Shown one piece after another: positions 35,630-48,108 of a stretch of DNA of 64,000 nucleotides. The notes beneath the pieces were generated by a model that was not told the DNA's origin, ran no database searches, and was given only the letters and a program-made list of their open reading frames with translations. This DNA comes from Stenocarpella maydis (taxonomy: Eukaryota; Ascomycota; Sordariomycetes; Diaporthales; Diaporthaceae): NCBI GenBank assembly GCA_002270565.1, contig NQMI01000017.1:506150-570149 (forward strand), given 5' to 3'. Each line of letters begins with the position of its first letter. Position 1 is the first letter of the stretch. Position numbers and translations under genes: made by a program.

Positions 35630-36718
35630 ATGGCTGTTGGCAAGTACGTCGATTCTTCCGGTCCCAGCAACGATGCACGACTGCCCAAGCCAATCACCGT
35701 GGGAGCGAAAACGAACAGTCCGCTGATGGGTATACCTTTGACAGGAACAAGAGATTGTCCAAGGGCAAGAAGGGTCTCAAGAAGAAGACCGTCGACCCTT
35801 TCTCTCGCAAGGACTGGTACGGCATCAAGGTACGAAAAATCGCATCGCCACCACGGCTGCAGCAAACGGACACCCGACTAACAAACCATTGCGAACAGGC
35901 TCCCGCGCCTTTCAACGTCCGAGAGTAAGCAGCCTGATACGCGAACCGCGGGGGCCCTGCGAGGTGAAGGGACGGGATTTCTGACAGCACCTGCTACAGT
36001 GTCGGCAAGACTCTTGTCAACCGGACCACCGGTCTCAAGAACGCCAACGACTCCCTGAAGGGCCGTATCGTCGAGGTCTCCCTCGCCGACCTGCAGAAAG
36101 ATGAGGACCACGCTTTCCGCAAGATCAAGCTTCGCATCGACGAGGTGCAGGGCAAGAACTGCCTGACCAACTTCCACGGCCTCGACTTCACATCCGACAA
36201 GCTGCGGTCGCTCGTGCGCAAGTGGCAATCCCTGATCGAGGCCAACGTCACAGTCAAGACCACCGACGACTACCTCCTCCGCCTGTTCGCTATTGCTTTC
36301 ACCAAGCGCCGCCCCAACCAGATCAAGAAGACCACCTACGCCGCTTCTTCCCAGATCCGTGCCATCCGACGAAAGATGACCGAGATCATCACCCGTGAGG
36401 CCGGCACCTGCACCCTGCAGCAGCTGACCAACAAGCTTATCCCCGAGGTCATTGGCCGCGAGATCGAGAAGGCCACCCAGGGCATCTACCCTCTCCAGAA
36501 CGTACGTGGGCACCTACTATACCGGGCGCATGCGGTGGACTGTTGGGCATGACGGGAGACTGACTGTACAACAGGTGCACATCCGCAAGGTCAAGCTGCT
36601 GAAGCAGCCCAAGTTCGACCTCGGCACCCTGCTGGCCCTCCACGGCGAGTCGTCCACGGACGAGCAGGGCCAGAAGGTTGAGCGGGAGTTCAAGGAGCGC
36701 GTTCTCGAGGAGGTGTAA
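35630..36718 (+). CDS. RPS1: 40S ribosomal protein S1 (eS1, S3a)
   Basis: Component of the small ribosomal subunit near the mRNA exit. Five exons, 35630-35643, 35745-35829, 35899-35924, 36000-36501 and 36575-36718, give 256 residues, the normal eS1 length. The start is [19 protein letters not shown], with an intron after the fifth codon, a common placement for fungal ribosomal protein genes. Conserved stretches are [28 protein letters not shown] [16 protein letters not shown], the [15 protein letters not shown] block and the C-terminal [17 protein letters not shown]. All junctions are GT-AG. Codon use is strongly C-ending, as expected of a highly expressed gene. Confidence 0.97.
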
Positions 36719-37598
36719 GGGTTGGGGCGACGACAAAATTGACTTGGAGCGCGGCATGGACACGGTTTCTTCAGGCAATACCTCTCAGGGGCGTGGGTCT
36801 TGCTTATTCGTTACTTTGGGCGTGGCGACCGGGACAGAGTAGTCATGGATGTCTGTGCCTTTACGAGTCCAGGCCGGAATGAATCAAAAAGGGAAACCGA
36901 AACCAAAAAAAAAGGAGGAGACGACGAAGCGCCACTTCAAGTCCGTGAGATGTCCGCCCTGTCATTTTCGGCTCAGCCCTGGGGCGTCGTCTTTACAAAG
37001 AGGACGAGGCGAGGATGGCGTATTTCGAGTTCGGACACGCAAAGCATCGGGGGTGGGAGTGGACGTAGACGTAGACGTTGGCCCGTAAAGGGTCAAATAC
37101 AGAGAGGCAGTTCGATTTTCCTGCCAGTCTTTTCTAACGTGCTCGGATGGTGTGTATGCTCGTGACGGCGGACACAAGACGGAAATCGTGCATGTCATTG
37201 TGAATCTTTTGGGCGAACGACTGCCTCGCTATTCTGGCAGTAAGAAGCAGTCCAGTCACTGAAACTCACGAGGCCGGGTTCTCCTAATGTGTGGTGGTTA
37301 GTGTATTGATCCGAGAATGGTCTGCCCGTGTTTCTGATACAACCGGCGTCTTTTTGGTGGTGGTCACGGGTTCACATTTCTGGAGGTGCAAACAAGCTTT
37401 CGACTGGCTCTGACCTCACTGCATCTTTGTCCCGCCCCAGGGACCCAAACCCACTTACCTGCCTACATCATCTCTCCCCTGGTCACGCACCGCGCCTACC
37501 GTTCAGGGCTCCTAGGAACACGATGGCCACCTAAGACCTTTCCCCCACCCGCATCGACTTTGTGGCTGATATCCCATATCTCGTGCTGCTTCGTGATC
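36719..37598. other. intergenic region RPS1 - RAB18
   Basis: RPS1 3' flank and upstream region of the Rab gene. Nothing else was recognised. Confidence 0.6.
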
Positions 37599-38573
37599 AT
37601 GGCTACCGACGACTCCCTGCCGACCCTCAAGATCCTCCTCATCGGCCCGTCCAGCGCTGGGAAGTCGGCGTGTAAGCTGTTGTCCCTGGGTCCTTTCACC
37701 GCCTTATTAGCTATGCAATTGCTGGCCTTTTTCGCCTGTCCTTGAGCGCGTCTATAAACTTGGTTTTTTATCTAACTCGTTGCACTAGTGCTGATGAGAT
37801 ATTGTGACGATGTCTTTGAGCCTGAATCCGCAACAGCCACCATTGGGATAGATTTCAAAGTATGTAAACCCCCCCCCCTGCTGGGTCGTCACCTTCCCTC
37901 CTCGCAGGCGAAAAAATTGGTCTGATATGAGAGGCTCTGACATGCGCCGTGTTTTAGATAAAGAAGCTCTCCGTCAGGGGAAAGGCGTACCGCCTGACGC
38001 TCTTTGATACCGTGAGTCCGGACGTGCCGCTCTTAAGCCTTACCATGCCCACGGACGCCTCCAAGCACGCATACACGCAGCAGCAGCAGCAGCAGCAGAA
38101 GCAGCAGCCAGGTACCTGGTCCTGTGAGATTTGTCAATACTAACGCTTCACACCTCCTACCCGAAAAGGCCGGCCAGGAACGCTTCCGCACCCTCTCAAC
38201 GTCGTACTACCGCGGCGCGCACGGCGTCATCCTCGTCTATGACGCCTCGTCGCGGTCGTCCTTCGCCTCGATGGAGCGCTGGTTCGACGAGGTCGAGGTC
38301 AACACCGTCCCTGGTATCGCGCTGTACCTGGTCGGCGCGAAGATCGACAAGCCCCGCGCGGTGCCCGCCGCCGACGGCCAGGCGCTGGCAGAGGCACACG
38401 GGGCCAAGTTCTGCGAGGTCAGCGCCAGGACGAGGGAGAACGTCCGGAAGCCCTTTGTCGAGATCGTTGACGCCGTCGTGAGCCAGCCGGATGTGATGAG
38501 GGCGGCGGATGGCGGGGGAAAGGGCACGGTCAATGTCGGAGAGGAAGCGGCGGCTTCGGCGTGTTCATGTTGA
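37599..38573 (+). CDS. RAB18: Rab18-like small GTPase with altered G4 motif
   Basis: Membrane-traffic switch of the Rab family, closest in pattern to Rab18 (ER and lipid-droplet contacts). Four exons, 37599-37671, 37789-37859, 37958-38011 and 38169-38573, give 200 residues. The P-loop is GPSSAGKSA, the switch I region ATIGIDFK, switch II FDTAGQERFRTLSTSYYRGA, and the C-terminus ACSC suits double geranylgeranylation. The guanine-specificity motif, normally NKxD, reads AKID in LVGAKIDKPR, and the G5 motif reads SAR instead of SAK. Intron 2 carries ten C near its donor and intron 3 a CAG repeat with an AAG acceptor. Assignment to Rab is firm, to Rab18 likely. Confidence 0.88.
38077..38108 (+). 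repeat. (CAG)n repeat in RAB18 intron 3
   Basis: About ten CAG units with one AAG interruption, inside intron 38012-38168. Confidence 0.9.
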
Positions 38574-38931
38574 TGGGCGGACGCTGGGACTGGGATTGTA
38601 AAAACTTTTTGCTTGTTGTTGCTGCGGTTTGAGCTCACCTAATGACTGGGCGACGATAGACAGGACCACGCGGCATTGGTCCCATGAATGGCATAGCCAA
38701 AGGCGTGCGAATAGACGGGCGTGTGGAATACCGCCGACTGCTTTGCTCTGCTTGCGTTTCATCTTCTCTTCGGACACACCTCGAGGCTGTCATAATCTCA
38801 TTACAGTCTCTTTTGACAGAATGCTGGCAACTATACACATACGAGCAGCAGGCCCGCGAGGGCTGCCTCTAGATGCTACCGTACGCATCTAGGGACACAT
38901 ATAATACACCTCTATGTATGCTAAGAAAATA
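38574..38931. other. convergent intergenic region RAB18 / IMO32
   Basis: Shared 3' region. Nothing else was recognised. Confidence 0.6.
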
Positions 38932-40468
38932 CTACTCCTTCGGACCAAGGAACCGTACAACAGCTATCCAGCAAGTCAGCATCAAACGGTACGTCTCATG
39001 AGCACTTGCAATCATGAAAGGTGCTTGTGGGCTGAGGAGAAAAAACAAAACTCACCTTGCCTGAACGCCTCCGGATTCTCTGCAACATTGAGAGTCAGCT
39101 TTCAAAGAACCACAGGAGTTTCATCAAAACACAACGTGGATTGGGTTATAATGTGGCTATGGCATTGGAGATATAGGCTTCCGGGAGGGGATTTCTTATT
39201 GTAAAGGGGGTTACGAATGACTCCAGAAGCTGCTTACCCGAGATGAGCCAGTGGCCGGCCTCAACGTCGGCGACCTCGAACCGCGGGAAGAACTCGCCCA
39301 CGGCCGGCAGCACCTCGTCCGGCACGTACTTGCTCATAGTGCCCCGGATGAACAGCGCCGGCTTCTCGAATCGGGCCTTGACAGGGTCCTTGTAGGGGAA
39401 GTCACCCATGTTGGCCAGGGACTTGCCCAGCACGTCGAGAGGCACGCGGAACCTCTTGGTCTTTTGCCCCTCCGTGGTGAACAGGTTGCCGAGGAGGAAC
39501 TGGCGGATGGGCAGGGACTTTGTTTTCAACGGTGTTAGTCTCATCTTCTCTGCCCCGTTGCGTATGTGCGTGTGAGAGAAGGAGGAGACCGAATGAAAAA
39601 GCATACCTCCTCAAATTCTGCCATGATCGCATCTGCTGCCTTTTGCGTGGTCACGCCCGCGTCCTCGATCTTCTTCATGCCCCGCACGTACTTGGCAAAG
39701 TCTGTGGACAGGACGGCGTCAATGGGTGCGTTGTCCACGGAGACGATGTCCTTAACCATGGCCGGCGAACGCAGTGCCAGCGTCATGGCCGTCTTTGCGC
39801 CCCTGTCGCGTAGCGGTCAGCGGCCGGTCAGAAAGAAGCCTCACCTAGTGAGTACCACTGGCGAGAGAGAGAGGGGGGGGGGGGGGGGGAACACTTACAT
39901 GGAGTGGCCTATGATGGTCGGCTCTACTATCTTGTGCTCCTCTATGAAGGCACCGACGTCCTCTGCCATGGCTGTGTAGTCATGGCGTGGGATATGAGGC
40001 GAGTCGCCGTGGTTACGGAGATCCTTTGCAAGACGTCAGTTGCATCGCGTACCTGGTCGACTCCAAGATATCTCAAACGACTTTTGCGGAGCCATGAGAC
40101 GAGAGTTGGCGGTTCAACGTACGAGTGCATATACGGAGCGGCCAAGATCCCGAGCAAGTGCTCTACGGCCATGAGACGGATTTGTGAGCCCCAGACCCTC
40201 CCGTATTTCTCGCCCAGAGGATTGTTACTCACCTGCTTATGCTGCGGTTGTTCTTTTTGGACCCAAACAGCCCATGCAGGAACAGGATGGGCGACGTCCG
40301 GTCCGGGTTGTCCGAGGCCGGCTTGGCTGGCTGGTGGAGGTCGTACACCAACGGGACGGTGGCGATGGCACCTGGTGTGCTGGTGTAGGATTTGTGTGCA
40401 GCAAGGGGACGCGGGCCCTTATGGCACAGTCCCCGTAGGACAGGCCGCGCGCCAAGTCCGAGTATCAT
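38932..40468 (-). CDS. IMO32: mitochondrial alpha/beta hydrolase, ABHD11/Imo32 family
   Basis: Serine hydrolase of the mitochondrial ABHD11 group, in animals linked to lipoylated 2-oxoglutarate dehydrogenase. Seven exons, 40468-40233, 40162-40123, 40023-39899, 39802-39607, 39517-39238, 39079-39056 and 38963-38932, give 310 residues. The N-terminus MILGLGARPVLRGLCHKGPR is Arg-rich without acids, like a matrix presequence. Landmarks are ILFLHGLFGSKKNNRSISR, LDLRNHGDSPH, the nucleophile elbow GHSMGAKTAM and the catalytic histidine in VEAGHWLISENPEAFRQ. The 24-nt exon 6 is needed to make ENPEAFRQ. The 32-nt last exon gives AVVRFLGPKE and stop, a normal family end. Intron 3 has a run of seventeen C nine bases after its donor. 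Confidence 0.9.
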
Positions 40469-41112
40469 CCTCCGTGGTCTTGTCCAACGTGTGAAAGAAG
40501 TCGAAAGGGTGTCTCTTCGATCTCACCCGGGATATCTGACAAGATTTCGCGCAGATATATAAACACGCTTGGGCCACGCATGGGGGGGTCTTGGCAGGGG
40601 TCCCTTCGGCCAAGCTGCCGGACGACGACATCTACTTTCACTCCATCACTATGTTTCTCCACGCGAAGGATATCTTGTGGGATGGCATATGCGCATTTCC
40701 ATGTTTTCTAATCTTCTACTCTCCCCTTTGCTCATTCGCACTGGTAATCCGTCATCACCAACAGCCACATGTCTTATTGGGAGTACTGTTCTGTGCCGAA
40801 ACTGAGCTGCTGGACTATGATGGCGTCTTGAGATGCTCTGGTCATCCGTCGACCACCAGGTGAGGATACCCAACTGTGAGAATCGACCACAACCAAGTCA
40901 TTCGTCCTTCCGCGCCCGAGTATGCGAACACTCTAGACGCACGGCGTTCTGTTCAGCCGCCATGGCATAAGCACCACCCCTATCGATTGTGGAACCCTTG
41001 GATGTCTCTGGTCTCGAGCGTAACGAGCCGGTGCTGGCCGCTCTGATTGAAAATACACCCCTTCCAGTCTGCGTGTTTGTACTCGTGCATCAACACCGGA
41101 GCATCCCAAGAC
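40469..41112. other. intergenic region IMO32 - TFA1
   Basis: IMO32 upstream region and TFA1 3' flank, both on the minus strand. Nothing else was recognised. Confidence 0.6.
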
Positions 41113-42567
41113 TTATACGTCCTCAAACTCCATGTCCTCCTCATCGTCATCACCATCATCTTCCGCGGGCTCTTCGACCTTGACTTTCTTGGTGGGTCTA
41201 TCCTCCGAACCAGGACTTTCGCGTTTTATTCCGGATCCGTTGGTGTCACCCTCACGCTTGACGGCCAGTCCGGGCTCGTTCTTGACCGGGACACTGGATT
41301 GCCGTAGAGGCGAGGGTGCGGGTTTTATCCCGGTACCGCCGGGGACCGAAGGGTTGAGGGGAGGCGTCGCGACCACGTCCTCAAAGTCTCCCTCGTCGTC
41401 CTCGTCTTCGGAAGATTCGTCCTGCTTCGCCGCGAGGGCCGCTTGCTCTTTCTTGAGGTTCTCCATGTACCTGCTCAGCTTCTGAGCCTCGGTCTCGTCT
41501 AGCGCCTGCGGCCTCTTCAGGTCATGCTTGTCGGTGTCGGATTTGGACACTACAGCGCCTCCGGCTCCGGTCGTGGCGAACGAGGCTCCATTGACTGTGC
41601 TGCTCGACATCCACTCCGGCAACTCGTTCTGCTTGGCCAGCTTCTCCTTGCGCCGGCGCTCTGCCTCCTTCTCCTCCTCTGTCGGACCCTCAGAGTTCGA
41701 GATGTTGATGTCGATCTTCTTGGGGCCCGTATCAGCTAGACCCTTCACGCTGGTAGGCCTGGCTTGTTCGACGACGGTGCTCTTCACGACCTGATGCTGG
41801 GCATCTCTGACGACTGGCAATGCACTCTGAATTGCGAATTCGAAGTTGTTGTCTGGAACAATGACACTGTCGATCCGAAGCAACAAGTCCGTGATGAACT
41901 TGAGCTGGTTGTTGAGCCGGGTGACCTTCTCGTGTCCAGCCGAGGTCCTCTCCGCCTCGTGGTTGAGAACGTGATTGCATCTCTGGCACAGAAAGCCCTG
42001 GGCACTCACGTTGTCGAGAACCTCCAGCTGGGTGTAGTCTGCCTTGCACCTGGGACAGACATATTCCTTGCGCTCGTTGGCCGGCACGGTAGGCACCTGC
42101 ATGTCCTTGCCCAGCTTGTAGACCCTCCACTTAATAAAGTCGATCGTCTGGCGGTAGTCAATATAGTAGTAGGTTCGGTTAACGGGGCGTACGGATCCTT
42201 CCTTGAGCTCTGATCGTATGTGTCTAGCCGAACATGCCAAGTCAGTCATGATAGCCCAGGGACTGGAGCGAGCCCGGCGCAATGGAGAACGCACACTGCC
42301 AAGAAGCGGTCATCCCTGAGCTTGGCGCAGAGCTTGTGGAGATCTTTCAGCGCCGTCATACTAAGAAGGTACGCAAGATCATCGTCGCGCAGCCTAGGAG
42401 CAGTAGTTTAGCAACTCTCGGCCGTTGCGCGGAGCCTCGACCTGGCACGCAACCTACGCTGAGTGAATGACCAGGGCGTCAATGACGAGGATGTGGCGGA
42501 CATCGAAGTTGGGCTGCTGGTAGAATGCGCGCACGCAGGAGCGCACCAGCTGCTTTGCCAAATCCAT
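41113..42567 (-). CDS. TFA1: transcription initiation factor TFIIE, alpha subunit
   Basis: Large subunit of TFIIE, which recruits and regulates TFIIH at RNA polymerase II promoters. Three exons, 42567-42458, 42393-42295 and 42223-41113, give 439 residues. The extended winged helix begins MDLAKQLVRSCVRAFYQQPN and includes DVRHILVIDALVIHSALRDD and LRDDRFLAVHIRSELKEG, which span both introns and support them. VNRTYYYIDYRQTIDFIKWR follows, then the zinc ribbon CPRCKADY...CQRCNHVLNHE at about residues 130-160. The second half is charged, with a KEAERRRKEKLAKQ helix and a strongly acidic C-terminus ending in EDMEFEDV, the region known to contact TFIIH. Confidence 0.95.
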
Positions 42568-43671
42568 TGCGCAAAGCTGCTGCCAGTTGTGTCGGACGAC
42601 GGCGTGGTGAAGCGGAGACGGGCGTTTCAGGGTGTAGCTGAGGAGCGGGATCCTCGAGGATGAAGGCGGCTGTCTTCTTTGTTTGAGTGGCAGACAAATG
42701 GCGATCGAAAGGAGTGGAACTGCGTCGGTTGGGAGGAGGGCTGAAGTAGCAGCGGGATGCTACTACGTCGGGCTCTTGGAACAGGAAGGTCGCATCATGA
42801 AGACGGGAGGTGGCGCGTGGAGTGTACGGGTCGACGGATGCGTCGCGATCACGTCTGGCGGGGTTTAAATCATTGAAAGATGAAAGGCGAAAGACGAGCC
42901 TACCCGGGGTGGACGATGGGACAGGAACGTGGCGTGAGGGCCAACAAAGACAATATGAGGGAGAGTGGATATTGCAGCCTGCAAGGTTGACAATGGAACA
43001 TGATTGAAGTGCAAGCCTTGCCCCACAGCAGAGGCAAGCAACAGCAGAGGCGTGTCAGCCCCTGTTAGCGTGGTAAGGCTGCATAATAAATAGCATCTAC
43101 TTTGCACACAATACATATAGAACGTTCCTTATTGATGTAACGCTCGGCAGATGGGGGGCATCTCACTTTGGTGGAGAATACATGTCCGCGGTGTATTCCA
43201 GAAAACTGCCAACGGCAAATCCCCTGGTGCCATGCATGCATCTTGCTCTCCTCCATGTGAAATACAACTCGTGATATCCTGGCTTGCCATCGCGCACTTC
43301 TTCCCCGCCTGTTGAACCTTCCACAACCTGTCCGGCGCAGGCTAACCAGGAGGCTATCCCGCAGAAGGCAGTCCTCGACACTCGTCGGCGTCTTCTTGAG
43401 GTCAATTTCCTACCAGCCGTCTCTCAGGCCACCACCAACGAGGTCGCGCAAGGTATTTGTGCTGCATGAAGCTATCCAGTAGATCACACAGGCTAGGTAG
43501 TTTTCGCAAAGCGAATCCCGAGACATAATCTCATGCAAGGCTATCACACTGCAAAGTTCAGGGGGTATTTGTGGTGGTAATAATGCCGTCACCCTGCGAA
43601 GAGGCGGTTTACTAGTCGACTGTACACACATCCTTGACCCCTCCACTTGAGTACCGTTTCCGACCCTCGCA
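42568..43671. other. divergent intergenic region TFA1 / POL4
   Basis: Shared upstream region of two divergent genes. Nothing else was recognised. Confidence 0.6.
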
Positions 43672-45734
43672 ATGGATTCTCCAACGCCAGCGATCTACCT
43701 CTTACCAAATCATCTGTCTTCCGATGAGCTGCTTCAGTGGAGGGACAGGGCGGCAAGTATCGCTCGCGTCACTGAGGTCGCTGGCGAAGCGGACTTCATC
43801 GTTGGCAAGGGTACGTTCATCCCGTTTCTCCCCAACGCGCCGCACTGGTGATGTGCGATGTAAGAAGCCATGTGCTTTCATGTTCTCGTACGGGGAGCAA
43901 AGCCCAGTCTCACGCTCGAACCAGATGACTGACATCGGATTCGGTAGTCTACAAGAAACCACGGGCCCGATTTGAGCTGCGAAAACTGAAGCTGTCGACA
44001 GATGAAGCCGCGCTTTCCCCGAACCCGGCGGGTGAGGAAGACTCGGCCCCGAGAGCGAAGAGGCGGAAGATATCAGGCACCGAGGACTATGCCTTGCGTA
44101 GCAGCTCGTTCGAAGAATCCGACAATCAGCTCGCCCAGCACCAGGAGAGGCCGTCCAAGGCCAGGAGGAGTGTCGTCCGTCTGGAATGGCTCCAAGACTC
44201 ACTGTTGAAAGGCAGTTTGCTAGACTACAGAGACTATGTGTTATGCACTGCTCTCAAAGCACCAGCAGCACCAGCACCAGAGCTGTATAAGGCAGTCGAG
44301 TCACACGTGCCACTCAGTCTCCCACATCGAGACCAGCAACCTAAATCCTCACCCTCGTTATACTCGCCATCCCGACCGCCAAGGGGCGGACAAGAGCACC
44401 CTCACAAAGCCCCTCCTCTGTTGCACCAGTCCACATCAGAGGAGAAGGCCATCGCTGACATGCTCCCTGTTCCCGCATCCCTGCACACCAGCTACGCATG
44501 CCAGCGCTCAACCGTTGTTCACCCGCCAAATGGGGCATTCATCGAGAAACTGAAGAAGGTCAGAGAGCTCAGGTCCATCAAGGGCGACCAAGTTGGCATG
44601 AGAGCATATTCTACTGCTATAGCCTCTTTGTCAGCATACCCCTACAGACTACAGAGCCCTGCTGGTAGGTCTCCTCAATCTCGCTCTCATTTGATGTGGG
44701 ATTTGCTCATGTGGCGTTCTAGAAGTTAGAAGACTGCCTGGCTGCGGTCCAAAGTTCGCTTTCTTGTTCTCGGAATTCCAGGATACCGGCGAGCTGTCTG
44801 AAATTCACAGGGCAGCTTCGGATCCGAAGGTCGCTGCTATCAGGACCTTTTGCAACATCTTTGGTGTCTCGGCCGTCACGGCTGAGACTTTCTACCGCAA
44901 AGGCTGGCGGGATCTCGACGATATTATTGAGTACGGCTGGGATACGATCAGCCGATCACAGCAAATTGGCGTCAAATATTACGAGGAGTTTCTGACCAAA
45001 GTACCTCGGCAAGAAACCGAGTCCATCGCGGAAACGGTTCTTGAGCATGCGAACCGTATCCACAAAGGCTTCCAAATGACCGTCGTCGGAGGATACCGAA
45101 GAGGCAAGTTAATGAGCGGAGACGTGGACCTTATGTTGAGCCACAAGGATGAGACAGCCACGCACAATGTCATTGAAAAATTGGTCGTCAATCTTGAAAA
45201 CGACAATTTTATCAGTGAGTACAAAGATCATGTTGCACTTATTTGGTTGAGATTCTGACAAGCCATCCGGCCTCAGCCCACACGCTCACTTTGAGTAACC
45301 ACAACAGCGAGCGAGGCCAGAGGCCTACCAGTTTCAAGCCGTCTTCGTCCGGGGGCACCGGCTTCGACACGCTCGACAAGGCTCTTGTGGTATGGCAGGA
45401 TCCCCGTTTTGAGCCCGGTGAGACCAGTTCCAAGAACCCAAACCTGCACCGAAGAGTAGACATCCTCATCAGCCCATGGAAGACCGTTGGCTGCGCAGTC
45501 TTGGGCTGGACTTCCGAAACAACATTTCAACGTGACCTCCGAAGGTACTGCAAAAAGGAGAAAAACCTCAAATTCGACAGCAGTGGCATCAGGTCCCGCA
45601 AGGCCCCGTACGATTGGGTAGACCTAGAAGACGGCGGCAAAGGACCGGCGCACACAATGGAGGAGGCGGAGAAGAGGGTGTTTGAGGGATTGGGGCTGGT
45701 GTTCAGAGCTCCAGCAGAGAGGTGTACCGGATGA
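43672..45734 (+). CDS. POL4: DNA polymerase family X (Pol lambda/Pol4 type)
   Basis: Gap-filling polymerase of base excision repair and end joining. Four exons, 43672-43810, 43948-44664, 44723-45214 and 45277-45734, give 601 residues. The N-terminal BRCT region ends in RSVVRLEWLQDSLLKGSLLD (about residues 115-140), followed by a Ser/Pro-rich linker. The 8-kDa-type domain starts near FIEKLKKVRELRSIKGDQVG. The fingers show LPGCGPKFAFL and the helix-hairpin-helix FCNIFGVSAVTAETFYRKGW. The palm shows GGYRRGKLMSGDVDLMLSH with two catalytic Asp (about residues 415-418) and the third in HRRVDILISPW (about 509). The end GLGLVFRAPAERCTG is typical of the fungal subgroup. The gene is divergent from TFA1. 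Confidence 0.93.
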
Positions 45735-46537
45735 AACAGTATCGACGAAGCTCGTGTCATGCAGGACTAGGCACATGGCATCTTCAGTACCCTTCAGTTT
45801 CGCGAGCTTCAGCTCTCCAGCTCAGTTACCGCCTGGTGGCAAATTAAAGCGAGTGCTGAAAGTGCCCGGCGAAGAACTCCAGGACAATTTGATGCCAGGT
45901 GCGGACTTCCGTTATCACCCTACGAATCGATAGCTATGTTGCGGCGAATGTTTGCACAAGCTGGCTTCTCATCAGGAGGTGCTGCAGTGGACTGATTACT
46001 CACCTAACGGTATCTTAAGCAACTTTGCCGTGACGTGATTTCACCAATCAGGTCACTTTTAATGCTGTTACGCCTTTGTTGGCGTATTTGGGTGGTCCGG
46101 AGACATGCTGAACCCCGGTTCAACCCCGTCGGCACTCGGTGAGACCACGAATTCAGATTGGGCCGAGCGCGGTACCCTCGGAGACATTACTGGAGGGGGT
46201 TTGGCCACTTGGGCCCCAGCCGGCGTCGTGACGCTCGGCAGCCTGTTACTCCCTTTGAAGTCGCAAGCGGACGAAACACCTGGCCGAGACGGTTCTAGAA
46301 GACGACAACAGGGGGTTAGCTTCGTATGGGGGCAGACGAGTCTAAAGTAGGGCGGTTATGTCATCCGTTCCAAGTCCCTGGGTTCCTCCGCCCACTGGCG
46401 GGAAACCTTAAAGTGAGGACTACATTTCCTGGCGGACAAGAAGAAAAGGTCGGCGCTTTGTCTGTTAAGCCAACATAGACTTTGCTTGCACGTCTCAGAG
46501 TCCTCCCACGTTGACCGAGGTGAATATATCTGCCAAG
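45735..46537. other. intergenic region POL4 - MGST3
   Basis: POL4 3' flank and upstream region of the MAPEG gene. Nothing else was recognised. Confidence 0.6.
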
Positions 46538-47516
46538 ATGGCTGTACTCAACATCTCCAACGACTACGGGTGAGCCGAGGGCAGATTCCCCCGAGGGCAG
46601 ATTCCCCGGAGGACCATCTCGGCATGTTCGTGGACATCGCTGACCCTGCGCTCAAAGATACGTCCTCATCACCGCCGCGTCGACCGTCTTTGTCAACGTA
46701 TGGCACGGCGTCCAGACAGGCAAGGCCAGGAAGGCCAGTGTATGTAGCAAGCCATGAACCTAATCCCCAAGCGTCCCGGGGCCGTACCTGGCCCTCGGCC
46801 CCTCCCTAGTGCGGCCACCGTGAGGCAGCGCCATATTAGTCCGGGTGCAAACGGCTGACCGACTCTCAAACAAAAGGGCATCGGCTACCCTAACGCGTAC
46901 GCCACCACCGAGCAGGCGGAGAAGAACCCCGCTGCGTACCAGTTGAACTGCGGTAAACTCCTTGCCCTTGCCCCCCGTCCCGTGTCCCTGGACGAGGTAA
47001 TATACGCGTAGACTGACGCGCCTGAATAGCCCAGCGAGCACATGCAAACTTCACCGAAAATCTGACCCCCAACATTACGGCGATGCTGATCTCGGGCACG
47101 CGCTTCCCCATTCCGGCGGCCGTGATGGGGGCGGGCTGGCTTGTGGCCCGCATTATTTACACCGTCGGCTGTAAGTGAACCACCCCCCTCTATTTATATA
47201 TATATATATATTGGAAGGACCACACCTCTTTTAGACGAGAAAGGACCCCCCCCCCAAANCCCCCCAAACCCCGCCCTCGGCTCAGACGGCAACACTGACT
47301 CTTGACTTGTTTCCCATCAGACACTACCAGCGGCCCCAAGGGGCGAATGCCGTAAGTTGCAATATCTTCCTTTTTTCTTTCATTGTCGAGTACCTATTAT
47401 GAATTCCTAAATACTGATCAAGGATTTGCAGTGGTTCAATCCTTCATTACCTGTTCAGCCTGGGTCTGGCGTCCTCCGCTCTCTACGCAGGCGTGCAGTT
47501 GGTCCGGGGAGCCTAA
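46538..47516 (+). CDS. MGST3: microsomal glutathione S-transferase 3-like (MAPEG) protein
   Basis: Membrane enzyme of the MAPEG family, expected to conjugate or reduce lipid peroxides with glutathione in ER or outer mitochondrial membrane. Six exons, 46538-46569, 46658-46739, 46877-46952, 47030-47170, 47321-47351 and 47432-47516, give 148 residues, matching MGST3 (about 150). Four membrane segments are visible: ITAASTVFVNVWHGVQTG, the ITAMLISGTRFPIPAAVMGAG region, WLVARIIYTVGY, and LFSLGLASSALYAGVQLV. The family loop QLNCAQRAHANFTENLTPN is intact, with the conserved Arg of the glutathione site. Intron 4 contains ten C, an AT repeat and one undetermined base at 47259. Two acceptors are AAG. 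Confidence 0.9.
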
Positions 47517-48108
47517 GGAAGGCAGAGCCCCAGGCGCTGCGTACCGGGGGTTGCGGAGGAGGACAGTTGCGGGAGGTAGATTTGTGCTTTGATTGTACCC
47601 GTGCGATATATGAGTGCCTAACGATGACCATTGGTTCGCACGTGCGTACATGTGTGTGGCGATGGCTCAATTGCAATGTGGCGCAGGGAGAAGACAGTTG
47701 AGAATGAGAGAACATAAAGAGGAAATGGCTTCCGTGGAAAGACTGTCGAGGATTCACTACCACAAGCCGCATAAAAGAATGTATTACGAAAGTGCTGAGT
47801 TGAAGGACCTCTATTTGCCTCGTGCCACATGCTGATCGGATAAATTTCGCGTTCCCAAAGGGGCAACCGTATTCACAGATGGCACAAGGGCGAGAATCGC
47901 CGGCATGGATTTCTCAAAGCACTGAACATTGGAACATTTCGCTAGGCCTACCCAAATATCACGCTTTTCACATTCAGTCATAAACACACGTGCGCGATAC
48001 TGAACCAGCGCCCCTGGAGCCCCCTTTTGCCATTTCCTTAGCAAGCCACACAAAACGCCACTACCAAATACAAAGACATTGCCCAGCAGAGGTTCATTTC
48101 CGGCTTTC
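47517..48108. other. convergent intergenic region MGST3 / ECM14
   Basis: Shared 3' region. Nothing else was recognised. Confidence 0.6.
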
